The notes under the pieces: model-generated
What the model was told of the DNA's origin: nothing
Database searches by the model: none
What the model saw: only the letters and a program-made list of their open reading frames with translations
Made by a program: the position numbers and the translations under genes
Assembly: GCA_031553435.1 (NCBI GenBank)
Contig: JAVBLQ010000074.1
Coordinates: 1-30,015 of the forward strand
DNA: 30,015 nucleotides
Source: JAVBLQ01 sp031553435
Lineage (GTDB): Bacteria > Bacteroidota > Bacteroidia > Bacteroidales > Azobacteroidaceae
Direction: 5' to 3'
In this document: positions 8,074 through 16,586 of the stretch, piece by piece
How positions within the stretch are numbered: position 1 is the stretch's first letter
Layout: each line of letters opens with the position of its first letter

Positions 8074-11000
8074 TCAAATGATAATTTTCAAAACTGCGTC
8101 ACTGACTTTTAACAAATAAATGCCGTGAACTACAACGGGTATTAGTTGATTGGTAATACCTCGCATTATTTTTTGTCCATTGATATTGATCACATCAACA
8201 GATTCCTGTTTGTCACTTTTCACTAAAATGCCACCATCGAGTTTTTGTATAGAGCGGAAAGCCATTACCGGATTATGGATTCCGGTAAAACTATTTGTAT
8301 AGGTAGTAAATGGACTTCCTGCAAATGCCTGATCTAAAGCTTGTACTCCAACAGTATAATTGCCTGTATTGGGTAAGCTCATCGTGTATTCTTTTATTGT
8401 GGAAGAAAGTGATGTTTGAAGGTCTGTCCCCACTTTCAGTTTCCCGGTATTGATATCGGCAGGGATCATCATCCAGATTTTACCGATATCATTATTTTTT
8501 ACATAAATATTATAGCGCAAGGCTTGTTTGGGAGTAATGTCGTCTGAAGATTCTCCCCAGGTAATGGTTATTTGATTGTTTTGATAAGTGACATTGACAA
8601 ACTCCGGAGCTGTGGGAGGTTGGTTATTGGGTTGTCCGGCTTCCTGCGGATGGTTTTCGTAAATACGAACAGGGGAAGAGTACATATCGCCGGCATCAGA
8701 GCCCTTTTCGCCGGCAAGGATTAAGTCCATGTTTCCGTCGCCATTAATATCTCCCATATTAACTCCCCCATTATTAACAGGGAAAAGTGGCTTGGTGACG
8801 TCTGATATAAATTTTTTATTTTCATTCTGATAATAAACACGAGTCAGATCTTTTGATCCATCATAACCATTCATAATCATATCCACACGTCCATCGTTAT
8901 TAAAATCGGCAGCAAGTATAGTCGTTTTATTGATGGGAGCAATTCCGGTTTGATCAGAAGATGCAAATGTAAAATCCGGAGCTTTTGTCTCCGGATTGAT
9001 TGTGTTGTAATAAACATCAGTGTATCTTGCCCAATTATCGCCATGACCGGTAACTACAATATCCAATGTGCCATCGCCATTCAAGTCTGACAAAATTGAC
9101 TGGCCTTGCCAGGCTCCGGAAATGTTATTGGGTGTAATATTCCGGAAAGTTCCATCCTGATTGTTTTTGTGCAAGGCGATCCCTCGGGCAACAGTCGACC
9201 ATCCATTGTGGAGAATGTCTAACCATCCGTCGTTATCAATATCGCCAAACATTACGGAGCCGTTTGTTGCAGGATTCGAAATTGCATTTTGCTGTATTAC
9301 AAATTTGCCGGTTCCCTCGTTGTTTTTATATAAATCGACACACTTTTTATTTGCGTCATCGAGATACATGATTACTACATCATTGTAACCATCATGATCA
9401 TAATCGCCAACAGAAATTGTATTGAAATACATCTCATCGCAAAACTGACGGAATCCGGTATTATACACTTCTTTAAACAAATAATTACCATCGGCTCCTA
9501 AATTCCGGTAGAGTTTGACATATTTCTGAGCTTCCGGAAATCTCCAGTTTCCACCTCTTCCTGCAATTAATAAATCCAGATTCCCATCATTGTCAAAATC
9601 GAAAAATACGGAATTTGTCCATACTGACTGTTGAATATTTGTGTCATATTCCTGTACTAAAGAAAAAGTACCATCGCCGTTATTTTTGACCAAAGCAGCC
9701 ATTTCATTCCACATATGCCAATCGGCTGGGATAGGATTTGCAGTTTGTTCAGGCACATACTTTCCCGGTCCATCATAATCATATTTGAACCAGTTGAAAT
9801 CAGCTCTTCCTGCCTCTGCCAGTGTATTGTATGAATAAACACCAACACGTGCGCCTTTCCAATCGCTTTCTCCTTGTTTGAAAGGTTCTTTGCAGGCAAC
9901 GTAGTTTATTCCATCCAGACTATAATAAAACTGATTCTGATTGGTATATGTATTCAATACAATTTTGAATGATACTGTATTTTCAGTTATTTCTTTGATT
10001 TGGGAAGCGGTTCCTTGTGATTCGTAGTAAATATAATTTTTGCCATTTTTCTTTTCAACTCCAATGGCGTTGTATTGATTGCCAACGCAATGCAAACCGG
10101 CTCGCTGACCGTTTTCCATATTTGAGCAGTCAAGTTCACAGGAAGCTTCTCCATAAAATCCCATCATCTTTTGTGTGAACATATTGCGTGAATCCCTCAA
10201 TTTCAAAGCTTTCAATGCTTCTATTGTTAAATATCCGGAACGTTTTGTCAACGACCATTTTTCGCTTGCCGGATTATGGTTGAATTGCCATTGAGGAGAT
10301 AATGTTGAAGCTGAAAAATCATCGCTGGTTTGAGGTCCGGAAACAGCAATTATTTTTCCTGTATTCGGCTTTTGATATATCGTTACAGGCTCTCCTATTC
10401 CATTTCCATCGTAATCAACACCAATGACAGGAAAACCATCTTTCCATGTTACAGGTTGTAAATGAACAACTCGTCCCAATGTGCTGGTCGATTGAAAATG
10501 ATAGAACCACCATTCTCCTTCGGGAGTATCAACCAAAGCGCCTTGATGCGGGCCATTGATTTTGGTTGAGCCTTTTTCCAATACAGTTTTCTTTTCATAT
10601 GGGCCATAGATGCTTTGAGAGCGCATTACGGTTTGCCATCCGGTAGAAACGCCTCCTTCCGGAATACTGATGTAGTAGTATCCGTCTTTTTTGAATAATT
10701 TAGTTCCTTCGGCAGTCGGGCCTTCGTAAACTTTAACACCGTCGTCTAACAATTGAGTACCATCGGCCGACATTTTATGAATGATGATGGGGCCTCCGCC
10801 TAATTGGCTTCTTCCAAGATACGTATCACCATTGTCATCCCAAAGAGGACATGGATCTTCCCATCCGCTGATATTTTTCACATGAACCAATGGCAACCAT
10901 GGACCGGCAGGATTTGTGGCATTCGACATGAAAAGTCCTTCTTCGGGAGAACAGAAATACACCCAGAATTTATCATCATGATAACGGATAGTTGGTGCCC

Positions 11001-11478
11001 AGGAACCGTTTCCGTAACGTTCCATTTTATCATATTTTGGAAAATCCAGACGGGAATAAATCTGACTGATGATTTTCCAATTCACCATATCTTCCGATTC
11101 AAGGACTTGCATTCCTATGAAATGAAAATCGGAAGCGACCATATAATACTTTTCTCCGACACGGATCACATCAGGATCAGAATAATCAGCATTCAGTATA
11201 GGATTGGCAAAAGTACCATTGCCCAAATCACCCCAACGGTTATCCAACGGCTCTTTCAAATACCAACCGGTTGAACCACCGAGGTCTTGTCCACCATAAA
11301 ACAGACCCATGTAACCACTATTTGTAAAATCGGCCACCACCGGACGCGCACGGTGGGAACCCGGAAATAAATCCTGTACTTTTTCATTCTGACTTCCCAA
11401 ACGATGGAAAGAAGTCGATTGCTGGGCCGACAGGTTTGCTATAACAATAAGTAATAAAGAAAACAGAAGGGTTCTCAT
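8074..11478 (-). CDS. Secreted GH43 enzyme embedded in an FG-GAP-like beta-propeller, with fibronectin-like and sorting-like tail
   Basis: This 1134-residue multidomain protein has a signal peptide (1-19). Residues 30-90 look like one degenerate propeller blade (DFTNSGYMG at 50-58). A GH43 domain spans about 91-370: NADYSDPD with Asp101 as base, GWEDPCP with Asp208, and SIPEGG with Glu274 as acid. This pattern suggests beta-xylosidase or alpha-L-arabinofuranosidase action on terminal residues. A beta-sandwich typical of GH43 follows at about 384-568. From about 595 six FG-GAP blades carry Ca-binding loops at 627-635, 692-700, 746-754, 798-806, 858-866 and 910-918. A fibronectin type III-like domain (about 953-1065) and a short tail with VDVININGQKI and GIYLLKV, like a type A sorting domain, complete it. 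The GH43 catalytic triad is complete; subfamily and substrate are inference. It follows SusD-2 by 60 bases. Confidence 0.9.
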   Translation of the reverse strand: MRTLLFSLLLIVIANLSAQQSTSFHRLGSQNEKVQDLFPGSHRARPVVADFTNSGYMGLFYGGQDLGGSTGWYLKEPLDNRWGDLGNGTFANPILNADYSDPDVIRVGEKYYMVASDFHFIGMQVLESEDMVNWKIISQIYSRLDFPKYDKMERYGNGSWAPTIRYHDDKFWVYFCSPEEGLFMSNATNPAGPWLPLVHVKNISGWEDPCPLWDDNGDTYLGRSQLGGGPIIIHKMSADGTQLLDDGVKVYEGPTAEGTKLFKKDGYYYISIPEGGVSTGWQTVMRSQSIYGPYEKKTVLEKGSTKINGPHQGALVDTPEGEWWFYHFQSTSTLGRVVHLQPVTWKDGFPVIGVDYDGNGIGEPVTIYQKPNTGKIIAVSGPQTSDDFSASTLSPQWQFNHNPASEKWSLTKRSGYLTIEALKALKLRDSRNMFTQKMMGFYGEASCELDCSNMENGQRAGLHCVGNQYNAIGVEKKNGKNYIYYESQGTASQIKEITENTVSFKIVLNTYTNQNQFYYSLDGINYVACKEPFKQGESDWKGARVGVYSYNTLAEAGRADFNWFKYDYDGPGKYVPEQTANPIPADWHMWNEMAALVKNNGDGTFSLVQEYDTNIQQSVWTNSVFFDFDNDGNLDLLIAGRGGNWRFPEAQKYVKLYRNLGADGNYLFKEVYNTGFRQFCDEMYFNTISVGDYDHDGYNDVVIMYLDDANKKCVDLYKNNEGTGKFVIQQNAISNPATNGSVMFGDIDNDGWLDILHNGWSTVARGIALHKNNQDGTFRNITPNNISGAWQGQSILSDLNGDGTLDIVVTGHGDNWARYTDVYYNTINPETKAPDFTFASSDQTGIAPINKTTILAADFNNDGRVDMIMNGYDGSKDLTRVYYQNENKKFISDVTKPLFPVNNGGVNMGDINGDGNMDLILAGEKGSDAGDMYSSPVRIYENHPQEAGQPNNQPPTAPEFVNVTYQNNQITITWGESSDDITPKQALRYNIYVKNNDIGKIWMMIPADINTGKLKVGTDLQTSLSSTIKEYTMSLPNTGNYTVGVQALDQAFAGSPFTTYTNSFTGIHNPVMAFRSIQKLDGGILVKSDKQESVDVININGQKIMRGITNQLIPVVVHGIYLLKVSDAVLKIII

Positions 11479-11538
11479 TTGAATTATTTTTATTCAATGT
11501 TATTATTACAATAAGCTGACTAATTTGAATATTGTTTA

Positions 11539-13329
11539 CTACTTAACATACCAATTGTTCATGTTCATCAATTTAGCTTTCATGGCTGCAGAATTTGCAT
11601 ATTTGCGTGATACTTTATCTGCCATGAATTCCGGATGATTGGGTCTGTGACGTGAAACACGCAACAAATCGAAGAAACGATTTCCTTCGAAAGCTGTTTC
11701 GGCAGCCATTTCATCCACAATACGCAATTCGACCCAGTTGATAGAATCCTGGCGAGCAGCAGCTAAATCACCGGGATCTTGAGATGGGACTTTGATGGGG
11801 TTGCCTTCATCATCAGTACTGTCTATGTAGCGGGTGTAGTTGGGGATGACAAAGAATTTTGTATCTTCCGGAATTCCATTTCCCCTTCCCCGGGAAGCGG
11901 TTCCTATATTTGAATTAAATCTTGAATCATTAAAATTGACATATGACTCTCCTGTGGCAACTTCAGAAGGATTGACCATATTTTTAGGGGTACTGTTTAC
12001 AACATTATTTAGAACGTCTTTTTTCAATCCATATTTCAACACTGCAAATGCTAATGATGGTTTTCCTGCACGATTAACGGCTTCTGCATAGCGCAGGTAT
12101 AAATGAGGTTGACGAAATACAGGCATATTAATCATATAATATAAGCCTTTCAACAACTTATTATCCGGATCCGAGCCTGTAGCAAAATATTCAGAGGTAT
12201 TCAGAAATTTATATATTAACGGATATGGTAATTGATTTCCATACGCCAAGCCTCCATAATAAGCATCACCTATCTGTGAATTCGATTTACTGAATTTAAT
12301 AACTCCACGCAAGTCGCCTTCGGCATAAACCATTGTACTTCCGGAAGGCAAATAAAAATACGAAGCCATGGCCATCGAATCAATAAAATTCTGAGCAGGC
12401 AACAAAGCAGGTTTGTCGGAAAAAGACAAACCAACCATATCGCTATGGTATCCTCCAGGCGAGTTTTGATAATATATTCTGGCAATTCCTTCGTTCTTAT
12501 ATGAACCTGTATGAGATGCATTTACAGCCACATATGGTTCTTTATAACTATCGGAGAGCCACTGACTGGCATAACCTGAAATAACAGTTAACTGCTGATT
12601 TGTTTCCGCCATCATATAATCATGATACATGGTTGCCGCCTTCGCATAATTATTTTGATACAGATACAAGTCTCCCAACAACAATCGAACCGGAATGAAC
12701 GTGTTCTGAGCCTGTTGGCTTGTTGGCTGAGGCACAGCTGCATAAGGGGTCAGGTCGTTAATCAACTGATCGACAAGTGCATCCAATTGAACAACAGGAT
12801 ATTGTGCCAAAGATGCATCCAGATCCAGGATAGGATTTTCAAGATAAATGGCATCTCCATAATTCAGAGCCAACTGTAAATATGTCCATGCCCGAACAGA
12901 TTTAATGGTTGCGTAAGCCGGCATCATCACTTTTTCATTTCTTATAATTAATGATGTATCCATCCGTTGAATGGCATAATTACAATTATTAATGACATTG
13001 TAATAATCACGTTTATCCAGATAAGCGTCATTTGCATCCAATACATTAAAATTATTGATTTCTTTCAGCGAAAGAAGAGCAAACTCTGATGTGGTCATCA
13101 GATCTCCTCTGAGTTCTCCCATGAGAACATATTTATCGCCTAATTTTTGAAGTTCTGCAAGAATTCCTCCAACGATGTAAAAGGCATCATCGGGACTTTT
13201 TATTTCATTTTCATTATCGAAAATGACATGGTCGGAATCTGTTTCCATCATATCGGAACAGGCTGTTACGGAAAAGAATAACGCTGTGACGAATAATGCG
13301 GAAGCTATCTGTTTTAGAATATATTTCAT
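11539..13329 (-). CDS. SusD/RagB-family surface glycan-binding lipoprotein (SusD-2)
   Basis: The 596-residue lipoprotein has signal peptide and lipobox SVTAC with the lipidated Cys24, followed by SDMMETD; acidic residues after Cys are the usual surface-export signal in Bacteroidota. TPR-type helices are visible (YYNVINNCNYAIQRMD, IKSVRAWTYLQLALNYGD, LLLGDLYLYQNNYAKAATMY), and the conserved SusD C-terminal motif is AFEGNRFFDLLRVSRHR near residue 565. SusD proteins cap the SusC channel and bind oligosaccharide. It starts 54 bases after the stop of SusC-2, the standard susC-susD order, so they form one importer. It is longer than SusD-1 (520 residues), with an extended segment around VNFNDSRFNSNIGTASRGRG before the C-terminal motif, suggesting a different glycan or a different fit to its channel. 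Confidence 0.94.
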   Translation of the reverse strand: MKYILKQIASALFVTALFFSVTACSDMMETDSDHVIFDNENEIKSPDDAFYIVGGILAELQKLGDKYVLMGELRGDLMTTSEFALLSLKEINNFNVLDANDAYLDKRDYYNVINNCNYAIQRMDTSLIIRNEKVMMPAYATIKSVRAWTYLQLALNYGDAIYLENPILDLDASLAQYPVVQLDALVDQLINDLTPYAAVPQPTSQQAQNTFIPVRLLLGDLYLYQNNYAKAATMYHDYMMAETNQQLTVISGYASQWLSDSYKEPYVAVNASHTGSYKNEGIARIYYQNSPGGYHSDMVGLSFSDKPALLPAQNFIDSMAMASYFYLPSGSTMVYAEGDLRGVIKFSKSNSQIGDAYYGGLAYGNQLPYPLIYKFLNTSEYFATGSDPDNKLLKGLYYMINMPVFRQPHLYLRYAEAVNRAGKPSLAFAVLKYGLKKDVLNNVVNSTPKNMVNPSEVATGESYVNFNDSRFNSNIGTASRGRGNGIPEDTKFFVIPNYTRYIDSTDDEGNPIKVPSQDPGDLAAARQDSINWVELRIVDEMAAETAFEGNRFFDLLRVSRHRPNHPEFMADKVSRKYANSAAMKAKLMNMNNWYVK

Positions 13330-13383
13330 AAGTATATGTTTTATTAAAATAGAACAAAGAGCATAGATCTTTTATCTTCAAGT

Positions 13384-16300
13384 TTACAAATTAATCTTCA
13401 CTCCCAGGTTAAATGCACGGGTTTGAGGAATAAGCCCTGCATCAACTCCCTGATACAACACGGGATTTCCATAAGAGAATTCGGGATCCGGACCTAAATA
13501 TTTTGTGAATGTATAAATATTATTTACAGATCCCCATACTAATATTTCCTGAAGGAAAGATAAGTTCAATGGTAATCTATAGGATATTGACAGTGTTTTG
13601 AATCGCAAGTAAGAGGCATCTTCTATCCATCGGTCGGAAAAGCGTGAATTTCCCATCGGATCATCATAAGTAGCACGTGGAATTGATGTTATTTGTCCGT
13701 TTGTAGTCCAACGGTTCTGCATTGCCGTTGATTGATTATACGGATATGCTCCTTCTTCAAGATTAGCCCGCAACGCATTATAAGCATCATTTCCATAAGA
13801 AAATGTGAATAATGTTTCCAATGAAAATCTTTTCCAGGCAAGATTCAAATTAAAATTACCATATAAATCCGGATTGGGATCTCCAATAATTTGTCTGTCT
13901 TTTGAATCGATCACATTATCAGGTACAAGATCGTCAAAATACATATCTCCGGCTTCAAATGGGATCAGGAATCCTGCTCCATTGCGAATAAACAAACCTG
14001 CATTGGAAGCAGCTTCAGTGGAAGCCAGGACGCCTTTTGTCTTATATCCGTAAAAAACGCCCGCGGGTTGTCCGACTTCGGTAAGAATCTGCGCTCCGGC
14101 AACATTTGTTATAAAGGATCCGTTTGCCAGTGATTTGATTTCATTTTTATAATGGCCGGCAGATGCTCCGAAATCCAATTTCCAGTCACGCATATTCAAC
14201 ACGCGTACATTGGTGGATATTTCATATCCAGTATTTTGCAGTTCTCCGTCGTTATCCCAGAAATATTGAAGTCCAGCTACTTCATTCAAACTTTTCCGGG
14301 TTAACAGGTCACTTGTTTTAGATGAATATAATTCGGTTCTGACATACCATCTATTGTTAAACATACTGAAATCCAATCCGACTTTAGCCATTGTAGTCGA
14401 TTCCCATTTTAGTTTATCATTTCCGATATTACTTAATACACGCCCGAAACCTTCAGCCCTGTAATTTACAAAACTGAAATATGACTGGTTTGCGTAATTT
14501 GGCAATTTATCATTTCCGGTCATACTATAACCGAGTGTCAATTTAAGGAAATTCACAAATGAAGCATTTTTCATAAATTCTTCAGATGAGATAACCCACC
14601 CTCCGGAAACAGAAGGAAAAATGCCCCAGGAGAGTCCACCCATATGTATCGCTCCATCAGCATCATCTCCGAATTTTGATGAAGCATCCATCGCTGCGGT
14701 AACATTTAACAAATACCGATTTTTGAACGAATAGTCAGCATTTGCATACCAGGACATTGATTTCCAACTATTGCTCAATCCGTCAATGCCTTTCAAAGCA
14801 GCGGGTTCTAACTGAATGATATTGTCGGATCCTGTATTATGTCCTTCTCCATAATGAGCTTTATAAGTGTCTGAGTAAAAGCGATAGCCTCCTGTTGCTT
14901 TCAGGTAATTCAGGCTATTACGGAAAATATTCCAATCTGCCCAGATACCGGCAATAATTGATGAATGTTTATCCATTCCATCTTTCACCACATTTCTTGA
15001 AACGGCAAAAATTTCACCTGCTTCATTGTATAAGGGAAGCTCTGAGATTCCGTAATCAGGAGTAAATGCTGATTCGTCTAATTTATTCCATGCATAAGAA
15101 AACAGGGCTCCAACGGTTACTTTGTCATTTCCAAAGGTATAGGATGGACGAAGCGACGCATTCAAGCCGTATTGTTTGGATTCTCCCAATCCCACACTGG
15201 TCAGAGCCAGAGGGTTCCCGATACCTAATTCATCAACATCACTTAAGCGTGTGCTTAAATTTCCATCTTTATTATATTGATATTGATTGTAAAGAGGAGA
15301 TTTGATTAATGACAGATATACCGGCGCCGAAATATAATTTATTCCGTCATCCCTTAACTTATTAAGAGACTGTGTAAAAGCGATATCAAAAGTCAGCTTA
15401 AGTCTGTCAGTCATATTTATATCCGAATTGAAACGGGCATTCATCCGGCTGAATCCGGTATTTTCCACATTTCCATCTGCCTGATTATATCCCATTGAAA
15501 ATGAATATAGTGCAATTTCGTCACCTCCACGCACACCGATATTATAATTTTGCATCATCGCCCCTGTATTGATCAGATCCAACCAGTTGGTATTATTGTG
15601 ATTTGCATTATAATATGATTTGGTTTTATCATCATCCAGGAATTTGAATTTATCCACAGCAGTAGAATTTTCAAACATTCCGCTGATAACATCGGAAGCA
15701 TATAAACGATATGCCTGAGCATCCATCACGGGAGTCATCTTCATTGGAGAACGATAGCCGACAGAGATATCCGCAGAAATTTCCGTTGCCTGCGAATGAG
15801 CTCTTTTTGTATTGATCAAGACCACTCCATTGGCTCCTTTGCTGCCATAAATGGAATTTTCGCCTTTCAGAACTGTTATTTTTTCCACATCATTGGGGGA
15901 TATCAATGATAAAGGATTGGTGTAGAAACCCGAATGAACAGAACCGGTTTCTACTGTTTGCCATACAATCCCATCGACCACATATAATGGTTGGGCTGAT
16001 GTATTCAACGAGTTTAATCCTCTTACAAAGAGGGCCGATCCGATTCCCGGATTTCCGGAATGCGTGATCGAGCGTACCTGTCCTGTTAAACGGGATGTGA
16101 TATCTTCGTCTATACTTACAATATTTCGGGATACTTTAGAAACAGAGACGGATCCTTTTGTGGAAAATTCCGTGTTATCATAGAAAGATGGTTGTTCCGT
16201 TTCAGATAGCATAATAACAACAACGGTTTCACGTCCTTTCAACGCAACAACTTGAGTTTGATAACCTGGCGCTTCGACGCTAAGTGTTACATCGAGGCGA

Positions 16301-16572
16301 GGCACTTTAATTTCGAAGGATCCATCTTCGCCTGTCATCGCAGTAACTTTCAGATTAACAGGAGTAATTCTGGCTCCGGGGATTCCGCGCTTATCTGACA
16401 AATCAAGGATTTCTCCCTTAATTGTACAGATAAGATTTTCTTCAACGGCTGGAGTCTGTTTTTCTGCCTGTTTTCCCGATTTAGTATCTTGCGCAACAAT
16501 GTCCAATGCGAAAAATAACCACATGATGATTATTCCACATATACTAATTATATATAAATACTTATTTTTCAT
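13384..16572 (-). CDS. SusC/RagA-family TonB-dependent outer-membrane transporter (SusC-2), atypical N-terminus
   Basis: A 1062-residue TonB-dependent channel. The N-terminal membrane-spanning signal reaches about residue 28 and is followed by a hydrophilic Lys/Gln/Glu-rich linker (29-46), a carboxypeptidase-regulatory-like beta domain (about 48-123), the plug (about 150-260, with SALFVRGLNSLN and QPLYVVDGIV, then VEKITVLKGENSIYGSKGANG), and a beta-barrel ending RAFNLGVKINL. There is no STN domain, so it is not expected to signal to an anti-sigma factor. The usual TonB-box type sequence (EVVVxG or VVVGYG) before the plug is absent; SFYDNTEFSTKGSVSVSKV stands there instead. The final residue is Leu, not the usual aromatic. 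The gene is intact in frame and 54 bases ahead of SusD-2, so it is probably functional. Family is certain; transported glycan is unknown. Confidence 0.95.
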   Translation of the reverse strand: MKNKYLYIISICGIIIMWLFFALDIVAQDTKSGKQAEKQTPAVEENLICTIKGEILDLSDKRGIPGARITPVNLKVTAMTGEDGSFEIKVPRLDVTLSVEAPGYQTQVVALKGRETVVVIMLSETEQPSFYDNTEFSTKGSVSVSKVSRNIVSIDEDITSRLTGQVRSITHSGNPGIGSALFVRGLNSLNTSAQPLYVVDGIVWQTVETGSVHSGFYTNPLSLISPNDVEKITVLKGENSIYGSKGANGVVLINTKRAHSQATEISADISVGYRSPMKMTPVMDAQAYRLYASDVISGMFENSTAVDKFKFLDDDKTKSYYNANHNNTNWLDLINTGAMMQNYNIGVRGGDEIALYSFSMGYNQADGNVENTGFSRMNARFNSDINMTDRLKLTFDIAFTQSLNKLRDDGINYISAPVYLSLIKSPLYNQYQYNKDGNLSTRLSDVDELGIGNPLALTSVGLGESKQYGLNASLRPSYTFGNDKVTVGALFSYAWNKLDESAFTPDYGISELPLYNEAGEIFAVSRNVVKDGMDKHSSIIAGIWADWNIFRNSLNYLKATGGYRFYSDTYKAHYGEGHNTGSDNIIQLEPAALKGIDGLSNSWKSMSWYANADYSFKNRYLLNVTAAMDASSKFGDDADGAIHMGGLSWGIFPSVSGGWVISSEEFMKNASFVNFLKLTLGYSMTGNDKLPNYANQSYFSFVNYRAEGFGRVLSNIGNDKLKWESTTMAKVGLDFSMFNNRWYVRTELYSSKTSDLLTRKSLNEVAGLQYFWDNDGELQNTGYEISTNVRVLNMRDWKLDFGASAGHYKNEIKSLANGSFITNVAGAQILTEVGQPAGVFYGYKTKGVLASTEAASNAGLFIRNGAGFLIPFEAGDMYFDDLVPDNVIDSKDRQIIGDPNPDLYGNFNLNLAWKRFSLETLFTFSYGNDAYNALRANLEEGAYPYNQSTAMQNRWTTNGQITSIPRATYDDPMGNSRFSDRWIEDASYLRFKTLSISYRLPLNLSFLQEILVWGSVNNIYTFTKYLGPDPEFSYGNPVLYQGVDAGLIPQTRAFNLGVKINL

Positions 16573-16586
16573 CTTGTATTATCTTC

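Noticed and set aside
10804..11274. 156-codon plus-strand reading frame opposite the GH43 domain
   Set aside because: It lies antisense to the conserved GH43 catalytic region and encodes no recognisable motif.
11479..11497. Short inverted repeat TTGAAT-TATTTTT-ATTCAA just upstream of the GH43-propeller start codon
   Set aside because: Only six AT-rich pairs in an AT-rich gap; such a match is expected by chance and there is no other support for an operator or hairpin.
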